Source: CAYRXM01 sp964449465 (GTDB lineage Bacteria > Chloroflexota > Anaerolineae > JAFGEY01). Taken from it: a DNA stretch of 64,000 nucleotides. Of the stretch, positions 26,352 to 34,892 are shown piece after piece. Position 1 is the first letter of the stretch. Every line of letters begins with the position of its first letter. The notes under the pieces are model-generated. The model searched no databases. It was not told where the DNA came from and worked only from the letters and a program-made list of their open reading frames with translations. The stretch covers positions 41,784 to 105,783 of the forward strand of contig CAYVBK010000016.1 in the NCBI GenBank assembly GCA_964449465.1, read 5' to 3'. The translations under genes and the position numbers were made by a program.

Positions 26352-28221
26352 GGCGATCATGTCCTTGAGCAAAGTTCATACCTGGCGCCTGCGCAATACT
26401 TTGCGCCTGCGCCAGCCGCGCATACAAGCCGCCCCGGCGCAGCAGTTCCTCGTGCGTTCCTTCCTCAACCACCAGCCCGGCCTCCAGCACGTAAACCCAA
26501 TCGGCAGCCTGCACGGTAGCCAGGCGATGGGCGATGACCAGCACGGTGCGCCCCTGGCGATATTCGTGTAAGGCTTGCTGCAAAGCCTGCTCAGTTTCCG
26601 AGTCCAATTCGCTGGTGGCCTCGTCGAGGATCAGCAGTTCGGCGTCGGCGAGCAGGGCGCGGGCGATGGCGATGCGCTGCCGCTGTCCGCCGGAAAGCCG
26701 CATGCCGCGATCCTGCGCCACCGTGTGGTAGCCTTGCGGCATAGCGGCGATAAACTGGTGTGCCTGGGCCAACTGGCAGGCGCGCTCGATGTCCTCGTCA
26801 CTGGCCTCAGGGCGGGCAAAGCGCAGGTTGGCCAGCAGAGTATCGTGGAACAGGAACACGTCCTGGCTGACTACGGCCAGCCGCCGCCGCCAATCACCCA
26901 AATTCAGTTCACGCAGGTCTATACCATCCACCAACACCCGCCCGGCCGTCGGGTCGTACAGGCGGGTGACCAGGTTGACCAATGTGGACTTGCCTGCGCC
27001 CGACGCGCCGACCACGGCGATCATTTGCCCCTGGCGAATGGTCAGGCTCAAGTCAACCAGCGCGGGCGGTTCGTCGGCCTGATATTGAAAGCCCACCCGC
27101 TCCAGGCGGATGCCCTCACGCAGGCCGGCAAAGGGGCGCGGGCCGCTCTGGGGGGCCATGGGCAGGTTGCCCTCGATCAGGTCGAGCAGGCTGTGCAGCA
27201 CCGGTTCAACCACCGTGAATTGAGTCTGAAGCTGTGCCAGGCCGCCGATAGGCCCCATCAAACGGAAAGCGATGACCAGGAAAAGTCCCAACTGCGCCAG
27301 CACCGTCTCTGGCGGGGACTGGATGAGGTAAGGGCTGAGGACTAGCACGGCAGCCAGCAGCAGCACGTTCAGCAGGTTAAAAGCCGGGCGGGTCAGGCTG
27401 GTTATGGCTGCGGTGCGGAATTCAAAAGCCTGATATTCGTCCAGTTTTTGGCTGAACCGCTCCGTGCTCCACGCTTCGCGGTCAAACAGGCGCACCAACC
27501 GGGTCGCCGACAGCAACTCATAGACCGCACTGGCCAGTTCACGTATCATATTGCGCAGTTTGCGGCTGAGGGCGCGCAGCCGCCGATTGATCAGCGGGCG
27601 CAGCAGCAAGCCGACCGGAATCAAAAGGGCCAGGCTCAACAGCGCCAGCGACCAGGAGAGGGCCAAAGCCAGCGCGGCATAGCCGACCAACACCACTCCG
27701 TTGGACACGGTATCGCCCATCTGCAAAGCCAGGCCGCCCACCTGATGGGGGTATTGGTTCAGCAGCGTGAACAAATCGCCGCGCTGTTGGCGCTGTAGAA
27801 AATCCAACGAGGCCTGCTGCAAGCGGGCGAACACCTGCCGCTGCAAGCGGCGCTCGATGCCGCGCCGCAGGCGCAGCGAGAGCCACTGCTGGCCATATTG
27901 CAGCCCGCCGCGCAGCAGGGTGATGCTCACCAGCAGCACGGCGGCCAGTTGAACGCGCGCCGTAAATGAATAGCACGCTGCCCGCTGCAACAGCGGCGTC
28001 AGCAAAGGAATGTCTATCGTGCCGGCGCCCAGCAAGAGCAGCACTGCGCCCAGCCCCAGGCTTTCAGCGGCCACCGTCAGCAAAGAGACCAGGATCAGCC
28101 CGGCCAGCAAGGGGCGGTGCGGACGGAGCAGCGGCCAGAGCAGGCGGTAAGTGGCCGCGATGCCGGATGATGGACTCGTGTCTTCCCGGTCAACGCCGTC
28201 GCGTTCTGAGAACAGGCTCAT
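26344..28221 (-). CDS. ABC exporter, fused permease and ATPase (MsbA-like)
   Basis: The 625-aa half-transporter has an N-terminal six-helix permease (about 25-335) and a C-terminal ATPase with Walker A GASGAGKST, Q-loop VSQDVFLF, signature LSGGQRQRIAIARAL, Walker B LLILDEATSELD and switch His in VIAHRL. It probably works as a homodimer exporting a lipid or lipid-linked product. Its ATG overlaps the stop of the A-PCP-acyltransferase gene (ATGA), so it is likely the dedicated exporter of whatever that protein makes. Confidence 0.9.
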   Translation of the reverse strand: MSLFSERDGVDREDTSPSSGIAATYRLLWPLLRPHRPLLAGLILVSLLTVAAESLGLGAVLLLLGAGTIDIPLLTPLLQRAACYSFTARVQLAAVLLVSITLLRGGLQYGQQWLSLRLRRGIERRLQRQVFARLQQASLDFLQRQQRGDLFTLLNQYPHQVGGLALQMGDTVSNGVVLVGYAALALALSWSLALLSLALLIPVGLLLRPLINRRLRALSRKLRNMIRELASAVYELLSATRLVRLFDREAWSTERFSQKLDEYQAFEFRTAAITSLTRPAFNLLNVLLLAAVLVLSPYLIQSPPETVLAQLGLFLVIAFRLMGPIGGLAQLQTQFTVVEPVLHSLLDLIEGNLPMAPQSGPRPFAGLREGIRLERVGFQYQADEPPALVDLSLTIRQGQMIAVVGASGAGKSTLVNLVTRLYDPTAGRVLVDGIDLRELNLGDWRRRLAVVSQDVFLFHDTLLANLRFARPEASDEDIERACQLAQAHQFIAAMPQGYHTVAQDRGMRLSGGQRQRIAIARALLADAELLILDEATSELDSETEQALQQALHEYRQGRTVLVIAHRLATVQAADWVYVLEAGLVVEEGTHEELLRRGGLYARLAQAQSIAQAPGMNFAQGHDRHD

Positions 28222-31130
28222 TCGATCGCCGCCAAATAGTCACGAATAGAGTTCAAGAATTTTGCTTCCGGCGACTGCCGCCAGCCCTGTTCTACAAACA
28301 GGCCATACTGACGCGCCAGGTGCGCAATCCGCGCGGCCCGTTCCTGGTCGCTCGCGCCGCTGTCCAGCGGCGGCAGAAACCGGGTCTGGATGCACCCGCC
28401 GGGCAAGAGCGTGGCATACGCCGGTACCACTGCCGCACCGGTGGTCAATGCCAGTTCTGCAAACCCCGGTTTGATGCGATGACGCTGACCGCCCCATACC
28501 ACCGGCAAGCCATTCTCTGGTTCCTTGCGCCAATCTGGCAAAATCTGTATGATCTGACCCTGCGCCAATGCTTGTCGAGTCTGGATGACGAGCGCGGCCA
28601 GGGGCGGCTTGGAATCCAAGTCACTGTCTGGCATACCGGCTGTCCGGCAACGCCATTTTTCGCGATTCAAAGCTGCCGGTTCACTGATGGTCGAGATGGG
28701 CGGACAGCCCAATCGCCGTGGTAGGGTCAAGAGAGCAGAAAATATGGCCATTGGGGTGTGATAGCCCAAGAGAATCACGCCGCATCCCAGGCGATAGGCT
28801 GCTTCAAGATGTTCCAATCCGGCCATGTCAAAATAGCGCGCAATCTGCTCTGGCGGCGACTGATCAATCAGGCGCGCCAGACTGCGCCAAAACGGCAGAC
28901 GCGAGGCTCGCGCCGCGGCAAGAAAACTGCCATAGTGCAGCCTGCCGCGGCGCAGGCTGCGGGCAAAAATTTGATGGAGCAGATTGCCCATCAGAAAACA
29001 GGAAAAGGCTTGCTCGTCCACGTGGGCATCCAGGCCGGCGCACCAGCGGTGAAAGATCGTTTGCTCATGGGCATATAAGCGGGTGATGACATAGGGCCGG
29101 CTGTCCCACCACCACAGCCATTTGATGCCGAGTGGATAGGGAAGACGCAAGGTCATCCACCCGACGGCGCGCCTCAAGTCTTGAGCAGTATCGGTAAGCG
29201 TCCACTGGCCCGCCGCTGCCCGCTGCAATCGCCGCGCGACAGCGGCGACCGGATGCGCCGCGCCGCGCTTGGGTCGTTTGGAGCGGGGCAGGATGTTCCT
29301 AGCTTGCACAGTATGGGCGGCCGGCGCGGGCGTCGTCTCGCTGGCCAACTGCCGCGCCAGATCGGCGATCGTTGGGTTGGCAAAAAAGGTCGGCGCAAGC
29401 GGTTGGCCGTAACGTTGTTCAATGTGCAAGGCCAGGTTCATGGCCAGCAGCGAATCGCCGCCCAGGTCGAAAAAGTTGTCCTCGATTCCCACCTCGTCCA
29501 GTTCCAACAACTCGGCCCACAGGTCGGCCAACTGCCGTTCCAACTCGCTGCGCGGGGCGACAAAAGGTACATCGAATTCAGGACGGGCGTGTCCCGGTGG
29601 CGGCAAGGCCTGGCGGTCAATTTTGCCGTTGGCGTTGCGCGGCAGCCGCTCCAGCAGCACAAAGCGCGCCGGAATCATATAGGCAGGCAGCGATTGTGCC
29701 AGCCAGCCGCGCAGTTCGCTGATCGTGGGGGCCGGTTGGGACGCCGCAACATAATACGCGATCAGCCGCGCCTGACCATCGCGGCCCGGCCGCGCCGCGA
29801 CAACACATTCCTGGATTGAGGCCTGTTTTAGCAGCGCAGACTCGATAGCCTCTGGCTCGACGCGATAACCGCGAATCTTGACCATCAAATCCTTGCGGCC
29901 CAGATATTCCAGGCAGCCATCCGGCCGCATGCGCCCCAGGTCGCCGGTAAGCAAGGTGCGCCGGTCGCCGCCGTCGGGGTCAGGCAGGAATTTGGCCGCA
30001 GTCAGTTCGGGTTCATTCCAGTAGCCGGCTGCGAGAAAACGGCTGCGGGCCACAATCTGACCAACCTCTCCGGGCGGCGCAGGATTTCCATCCGCATCCC
30101 ATATCATCACCTCATTTCCCTCGCAGGCAAAACCCACCGGCACCGGGTCGGCGCTGGGCTTGATGCCTTGAAGGTCAATCACGTAGCGCGTCACCAGTTG
30201 AAGTTCACTCATGGAAAGGCGGTTGGTGATCACACAATCGGGTGAGACCAAATCGGGCAAGCCGACCAGATCGCGGTATAAAAAGGTTTGCCCTCCCAGC
30301 AGTATGGCCCGTACGGTGGGCAGTCTGGGCAGCGCCCGGTTTGAAGCCAGCAAATCCCGAATCAGGCTCACTGGAGCAAAGAACAGCGTGATGGCCCGGT
30401 CATTCAGCCAACTGAACAATTCTACCAGGCCCAACACGCCCGGCGAATGAAAGCATAGCGTTGCGCCGTTCAAGAGCGTGATCAATGTAATGGTCGAGTA
30501 GAGCGCAAAAGCGGGCGAGAACGACTGGTTCACGCGGTCGGCGGGGCCGATGTGATCATACTGGACACTTTGCCGGCAGCGGTTTAACCATCCGCCATGG
30601 CGCCAGATGACGCCTTTGGGCTGGCCGGTTATCCCCGAGGTAAAGGTCAAGGAGGCGCATGCGCTGGCGCCAATCGTCAGACGCGGCGGAGCGGCATCCG
30701 GCGCACAGTCCGATGTGTCTATGGTGAGAATGTGTGTCTCTGGCTGGGCGATTGACCCGGCGATGGACAGGAAATCCGTTGTCGTGAGCAAGATTCTGGC
30801 AGCACTCCCGTGCAGCGTGGTGCGCTGTGCGCCGGTTTCGGTCAGTGGGTCCAGCGGCACATAGAATTTACCGGCTTTGAGCACTCCCAGAATGCCGGCG
30901 GCAGCCAGGGCCGTATGGGGCAGCAAGAGCGCAACCGGTTCGGCATCCAGCCCAAAGCGGACTACTAACTGCGCGGCCAACCGGTCTGAACGGCCATCCA
31001 GCGCGGCATACGTGGTCGCGCCAGACTCATCCAGCACAGCCGGGTGGTCAGGCAGGCAGCGCGCCACCTCGCGAAAGCGGGTAGGAATGTCTTGCTCTGG
31101 ATGCGGTGGATTCAACAATGGATGCGGCAT
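28218..31130 (-). CDS. NRPS-like protein: adenylation, carrier and acyltransferase-like domains
   Basis: This 970-aa protein has three parts. The adenylation domain (about 15-500) shows FTSGITGQPKGV, TGDLGRMRPDG, GRKDLMVKIRGYRVE and NANGKIDRQ. The carrier domain (about 520-595) has DNFFDLGGDSL with the phosphopantetheine Ser560. The C-terminal part (about 660-965) resembles LpxL/HtrB-type lysophospholipid acyltransferases, including VILLGYHTPMAI (His791) and KPGFAELALTTGAAVVPAYA. The family's acidic residue five positions after His is Ile here. No condensation or thioesterase domain exists. The activated substrate is probably an amino or carboxylic acid. AGGAG precedes two ATG codons (31139, 31130); the second is chosen on spacing. 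Confidence 0.82.
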   Translation of the reverse strand: MPHPLLNPPHPEQDIPTRFREVARCLPDHPAVLDESGATTYAALDGRSDRLAAQLVVRFGLDAEPVALLLPHTALAAAGILGVLKAGKFYVPLDPLTETGAQRTTLHGSAARILLTTTDFLSIAGSIAQPETHILTIDTSDCAPDAAPPRLTIGASACASLTFTSGITGQPKGVIWRHGGWLNRCRQSVQYDHIGPADRVNQSFSPAFALYSTITLITLLNGATLCFHSPGVLGLVELFSWLNDRAITLFFAPVSLIRDLLASNRALPRLPTVRAILLGGQTFLYRDLVGLPDLVSPDCVITNRLSMSELQLVTRYVIDLQGIKPSADPVPVGFACEGNEVMIWDADGNPAPPGEVGQIVARSRFLAAGYWNEPELTAAKFLPDPDGGDRRTLLTGDLGRMRPDGCLEYLGRKDLMVKIRGYRVEPEAIESALLKQASIQECVVAARPGRDGQARLIAYYVAASQPAPTISELRGWLAQSLPAYMIPARFVLLERLPRNANGKIDRQALPPPGHARPEFDVPFVAPRSELERQLADLWAELLELDEVGIEDNFFDLGGDSLLAMNLALHIEQRYGQPLAPTFFANPTIADLARQLASETTPAPAAHTVQARNILPRSKRPKRGAAHPVAAVARRLQRAAAGQWTLTDTAQDLRRAVGWMTLRLPYPLGIKWLWWWDSRPYVITRLYAHEQTIFHRWCAGLDAHVDEQAFSCFLMGNLLHQIFARSLRRGRLHYGSFLAAARASRLPFWRSLARLIDQSPPEQIARYFDMAGLEHLEAAYRLGCGVILLGYHTPMAIFSALLTLPRRLGCPPISTISEPAALNREKWRCRTAGMPDSDLDSKPPLAALVIQTRQALAQGQIIQILPDWRKEPENGLPVVWGGQRHRIKPGFAELALTTGAAVVPAYATLLPGGCIQTRFLPPLDSGASDQERAARIAHLARQYGLFVEQGWRQSPEAKFLNSIRDYLAAIE

Positions 31131-31146
31131 ATGGCCCATTTCTCCT

Positions 31147-32244
31147 TCAGACGGCCCGGCTTGCAATGATATGAAAAATCGAATCGGTCGCGGTCACGTG
31201 GGGCAGTTCAAAACCGGCGGCGTTGAGCAGCGCCCGAAAATCCGTTTCGCTCCGTTCGCGCCCGCCATTCATTACCATCATCATCACGTCTGTCAGCGTG
31301 GTCTCAAGCGATGGATGATCCAATGCCATAATACGCTCGACGATCAGCAGAGTTTGGCCCGATTGCATGGCGCGGCGGCAGTTGTGGAGAATTTGGATGG
31401 CGCGCTGATCGTCCCAATCTTGAATAATGCGTTTGAGTATGTAGGCATCACCTTCGGCAGGCACCGCCTCTAAAAAATCTCCCCCGATGATCTTGCACCT
31501 TTCCAACACCTGGATTTGTTTCAAATAATCTTTGCCTGCTTGAACCACTGACTCCTGATCGAACAGGACGCCGCGCAGCCCGGGATTGGCGCCGAGGATA
31601 GTGGCGAGCAGGTCGCCATGTCCCCCTCCCACGTCCACCACACAGTCAAATCGGGCAAAGTCATAGGCATCCACCACTGCCAGATGGCTGGCGTGGGCAA
31701 CGCCATGCATGGCCTCATCGAACACTTGCCCCGCTGCAGAATTTTGGGCGCGATGCTGCCAGACGCTCATGCCGCTCAAATGGTCAAAGGCGATTTCTCC
31801 GGTCTTGACACTGTACAAAAGATGGCCCCAAGTGGGATAAAATTGCTGTCCAGACAGAATGGCCCATGCCCGCAAAGAGTCGGGAGCATCGCGGCGCAGA
31901 TATTGAGCCAGATCGTTCAGCTCGAACCAATCTCCCGGACGCTGGACCAAGATGCCGGCGCTGGCCAGCGCGCGCAAGAGGCGCAAGAGCGACTGCGGGT
32001 GTGCGTCGCTCGCTCGCGCCAATTCCTCATAGTGCTTTGGGCCATCCTTTAACAAATCGGCAATCCCCAATTCGGAAGCGACATACAGGCACTGTGAGAG
32101 CTGATAGGCGTTGAGCATTTGCCGCAATGTTTCTCTTGGTGCAGAGACGGAATGAGACGAGTTAGCCAAAGGTTTTGCTTCTTTCAGCAAAATTCTGAAC
32201 GTTTTATGGTGTGCTGGCGTCAGGTTCTTGAATAAAGCGCCCAT
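31147..32244 (-). CDS. SAM-dependent O-methyltransferase (PF00891-like)
   Basis: About 365 aa. The N-terminal winged-helix dimerisation domain contains LNAYQLSQCLYVASELGIADLL, HPQSLLRLLRALAS and GDWFELNDLAQYL. The catalytic domain has the SAM motif VVDVGGGHGDLLATIL, then GGDFLEAVPAEGDAYILKRIIQDWDD and a C-terminal DFRALLNAAGFE. It should methylate a hydroxyl of a small molecule or intermediate in this pathway. The start is uncertain: the ATG at 32244 lies inside the end of the upstream binding-protein gene and lacks a clear ribosome-binding site. It is placed between the importer genes and the A-PCP-acyltransferase gene. Confidence 0.83.
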   Translation of the reverse strand: MGALFKNLTPAHHKTFRILLKEAKPLANSSHSVSAPRETLRQMLNAYQLSQCLYVASELGIADLLKDGPKHYEELARASDAHPQSLLRLLRALASAGILVQRPGDWFELNDLAQYLRRDAPDSLRAWAILSGQQFYPTWGHLLYSVKTGEIAFDHLSGMSVWQHRAQNSAAGQVFDEAMHGVAHASHLAVVDAYDFARFDCVVDVGGGHGDLLATILGANPGLRGVLFDQESVVQAGKDYLKQIQVLERCKIIGGDFLEAVPAEGDAYILKRIIQDWDDQRAIQILHNCRRAMQSGQTLLIVERIMALDHPSLETTLTDVMMMVMNGGRERSETDFRALLNAAGFELPHVTATDSIFHIIASRAV

Positions 32245-33235
32245 CCCAAAACATATCCGGGCTGACGACCTGATCGAGCAGCCCTTGCGCAACCGCCCAT
32301 TCCTGGTAGGCCATAACGCTGTCCAGATTGATAGCGCCGTCGGTAGGGATGGTGGCCCAGCAAATCTGCTTCAACAGCTGGGCATCCAGGCTGGTATAAG
32401 TTGCGACGATTTCAACATTGCGCTCTGTCGAGCCATCTTGATATTGGCGCACCGCATCCAGATACGCCCGCGCCACGCGCTGTCCCAGGTCAGGCGATTG
32501 CAGCAGGCGTTCGCTAAAGAGAACGACGCTGTATTGGGCATCTGGCAGCACCTCCGGCGCGCTTTGCAAGATGTCGCCATAGTTTCCCTGAACAATGCGT
32601 GTCACCCAGGGTTCGACGCTGATTGCCAGGGGAACCGCTCCCGATTTCAAAGCCTCAAAGGCGTCGGGCGCAGCCAGTTTGTTGACCTCCACGTCGGCAA
32701 GCGTCAATCCACCTTGGGCCAGCACCAGGTTGAGCATATATCCCTGCATGCCCTGCGCGCCGGTAGAGTCTGTAGACAGAGCCAACCTTTTCCATGTTGA
32801 GATGTTCTGAAGTTGAGCAGCCCGGTCTTTGTTCCCCAAAATGGCTACAGAAGCGCAGCCGTCGGCGCTCCATTGGGACATGCTCAATACAATCCGGCCG
32901 CTGCCGCCGCGCGCAATGGCGTTGAACAGGTTGGGGTTGATGACTGTAGAAATCATGTCCAGTTCGCCTTGCATCAACAGCGGGACAGCCTCGGTCGAAG
33001 GAACCTGGACAAACTCGACCTGGATGCCATAGCGGGCGAAATAACCTTCTTCCCGGGCAAGCACAAACGGCGCAAAACCGATGTAGGGCTGAAGATTGAC
33101 CTTGATTTGCACCGGCGTTTCAGTTGGCAAAGCAGTGCTGTCCGGTCGAGTTGCCCCGCAGGCTGTTGCAGAAACGATTATCAGCATGGCAAGGGTTGTA
33201 TAGACCATGGTAATGAGACGATTTTGGTTTTTCAT
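32204..33235 (-). CDS. ABC transporter substrate-binding lipoprotein (NMT1/TauA/SsuA-like)
   Basis: The 343-aa protein has a lipoprotein signal peptide ending SATAC (Cys about 26), a TP-containing linker and a periplasmic-binding fold. IGFAPFVLAREEGYFARYGI and the pattern of QGELDMIST and NPNLFNAIARGG match the NMT1/SsuA family, whose members capture sulfonates, nitrate, pyrimidine precursors or riboflavin. Its ATG overlaps the permease stop (ATGA). With the next two genes it forms a complete importer embedded between the two megasynthase-like genes. The ligand is unknown; a sulfonate would fit the sulfur theme but is speculation. Confidence 0.87.
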   Translation of the reverse strand: MKNQNRLITMVYTTLAMLIIVSATACGATRPDSTALPTETPVQIKVNLQPYIGFAPFVLAREEGYFARYGIQVEFVQVPSTEAVPLLMQGELDMISTVINPNLFNAIARGGSGRIVLSMSQWSADGCASVAILGNKDRAAQLQNISTWKRLALSTDSTGAQGMQGYMLNLVLAQGGLTLADVEVNKLAAPDAFEALKSGAVPLAISVEPWVTRIVQGNYGDILQSAPEVLPDAQYSVVLFSERLLQSPDLGQRVARAYLDAVRQYQDGSTERNVEIVATYTSLDAQLLKQICWATIPTDGAINLDSVMAYQEWAVAQGLLDQVVSPDMFWDGRFIQEPDASTP

Positions 33236-34137
33236 CGCGGTGACTTTGTGTGTGAATTGAGTGATTTGTTAGACGATATGATGCTCACCACATTGGGCTG
33301 GTGTTGCCAGGGAATCAGGCAAGCCGAGAGTTGTTCAATGACCCAGTTTGTGCCCAGTCCCAACAGAGCGATAATAATGAGAGTAGCATAAAGCTCCTCC
33401 ACGCGCAGCGTCTGCCAGGCCAGCCAGATGGCGGCGCCCAATCCCTGTCGCGCAGTGACCAGTTCCACGGCGGTGGTCATCAATAGGGCCATATTCACGG
33501 CCAGCCGGATGCCCACCCAGACCAACGGCCGGCTGCCTGGCCAGATGACCCGTCTCAGCAAAGCCCAGCCCCGTGCCTGATAATGACGAGCCACTTCCCA
33601 GGTTAGCGCATCAATCTGCTGCACGCCGGCCATGCTGTTGACCAGCATGGGGAAAAAGGCAGTCAGGGCAATCAAGACCACCTTGGAGCGCTCACCGATG
33701 CCAAACAGGATCAACACCAGCGGCAGGAGGGCCAGTTTGGGCATGGGGTGAATGGCAGCGATCAGTGGCCCGGTCAGTCTGTGCGCGACTGGCGACCAGC
33801 CTATCAGCAGCCCCAGGGCCAGTCCCAGGCTTCCCCCTGACGCCAGTCCCAGCAACATGCGATAGAGCGTCCATCCCAGGTCAACTGCCAACTTGCCGCT
33901 GATGGTCATACGCGCCAGCGCGGACAGGATGATGGACGGCGCGGGAAAGAACAGGCGCGAAATCAGGCCGGCGCGGGCGGCTGTTTCCCAAATCAGCAGC
34001 ATGAGCAGCCAGAACAGCGCCGGAGCGAATTGGGATATATATCGAGCGCGCGGCTTGTTTATCCGATGATTTTCGCTGCGGGCTGGGCGTCCGGGTTCAG
34101 CCGCACAGCCGATTCCAGCATTTTCCAAATTTGCCAC
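33232..34137 (-). CDS. ABC transporter permease (SsuC/TauC-like)
   Basis: The 301-aa protein has about six transmembrane helices and the cytoplasmic EAA-type loop around ALTWEVARHYQARGWALLRRVIWPGS, as in BPD-type importers of the NitT/TauT group. The start is uncertain: GTG at 34137 gives a 79-bp overlap with the ATPase gene, and the first 30 residues are polar and poorly conserved in style, so a later start is possible. It partners the adjacent binding protein and ATPase. Confidence 0.85.
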   Translation of the reverse strand: MANLENAGIGCAAEPGRPARSENHRINKPRARYISQFAPALFWLLMLLIWETAARAGLISRLFFPAPSIILSALARMTISGKLAVDLGWTLYRMLLGLASGGSLGLALGLLIGWSPVAHRLTGPLIAAIHPMPKLALLPLVLILFGIGERSKVVLIALTAFFPMLVNSMAGVQQIDALTWEVARHYQARGWALLRRVIWPGSRPLVWVGIRLAVNMALLMTTAVELVTARQGLGAAIWLAWQTLRVEELYATLIIIALLGLGTNWVIEQLSACLIPWQHQPNVVSIISSNKSLNSHTKSPR

Positions 34138-34853
34138 CTCAATTCTTCAATCTCTGGGTGACTGCGCCCGGTCAAGTCGCGCGGGCGGCCCAGAGGGACG
34201 TTGATTTCGGTCAAGATGCGGCCGGGCCGTCCGCTCATGACCAGCACCCGGTCGCCCAGAAGCAAGGCCTCTTCGATGTCATGCGTGACGAACACGACCA
34301 TCTGCGGCCCGCCGCTCCACAGCCGCAGCAGCTCTTCTTGCATGATCAGCCGTGTCTGGGCGTCGAGCGAGCGGAAGGGTTCGTCCATCAACAGGATGTG
34401 CGGCTCTGTGACCAGGGCGCGGGCTAGCGCGCCGCGCTGGCGCATGCCGCCGGACAGCTCGTGCGGATAATGCTCGGCAAACTCGGCTATACCCATCTGG
34501 TCGAGTTGGCGCAGCGCCCGCTCGCGCCGCACCGATTGTACCACGCCTTCCATTTCCAGGCCAAAGGCCACATTCTCCAGCAGCGACAGCCAGGGAAACA
34601 GCGCCGAATCCTGAAAGACCAGTCGCCGCTTGGGCAGAGCCGGCCAGCCCGGAAAGACAATTTCGCCAACGTCAGGGGTGAGCAGCCCGGCAATCAGTCG
34701 CAGCAGGGTGGACTTGCCGCAGCCGCTCGGCCCGACGAGGGCTACGAATTCGTCGCATTGGGCCGAGAAAGTGACCTGGCCCAAAGCGTCCACGTCGCCG
34801 CGCGGCGACGTGTAGGTTTTGGCTAGATTGCGTACCTCAAGCCGTCTATCCAT
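34059..34853 (-). CDS. ABC transporter ATPase (SsuB/TauB-like)
   Basis: This 264-aa ATPase has Walker A GPSGCGKST, the Q-loop VFQDSALFPWLS, signature LSGGMRQRGALARAL, Walker B ILLMDEPF followed by SLDAQTR, and the switch His in VFVTHDIEEA, all typical of NitT/TauT importers. It is the first gene of the importer and begins 39 bp after the FAAL gene on the same strand, so the importer is likely expressed with the biosynthetic genes. Confidence 0.9.
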   Translation of the reverse strand: MDRRLEVRNLAKTYTSPRGDVDALGQVTFSAQCDEFVALVGPSGCGKSTLLRLIAGLLTPDVGEIVFPGWPALPKRRLVFQDSALFPWLSLLENVAFGLEMEGVVQSVRRERALRQLDQMGIAEFAEHYPHELSGGMRQRGALARALVTEPHILLMDEPFRSLDAQTRLIMQEELLRLWSGGPQMVVFVTHDIEEALLLGDRVLVMSGRPGRILTEINVPLGRPRDLTGRSHPEIEELRWQIWKMLESAVRLNPDAQPAAKIIG

Positions 34854-34892
34854 CGTATTCGTCGCTCCAGGCCGACCGATGACCAGGTTTTG

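Noticed and set aside
28218..31130. Canonical NRPS module
   Set aside because: There is no condensation domain; only adenylation and carrier domains are NRPS-like, and the C-terminus is acyltransferase-like.
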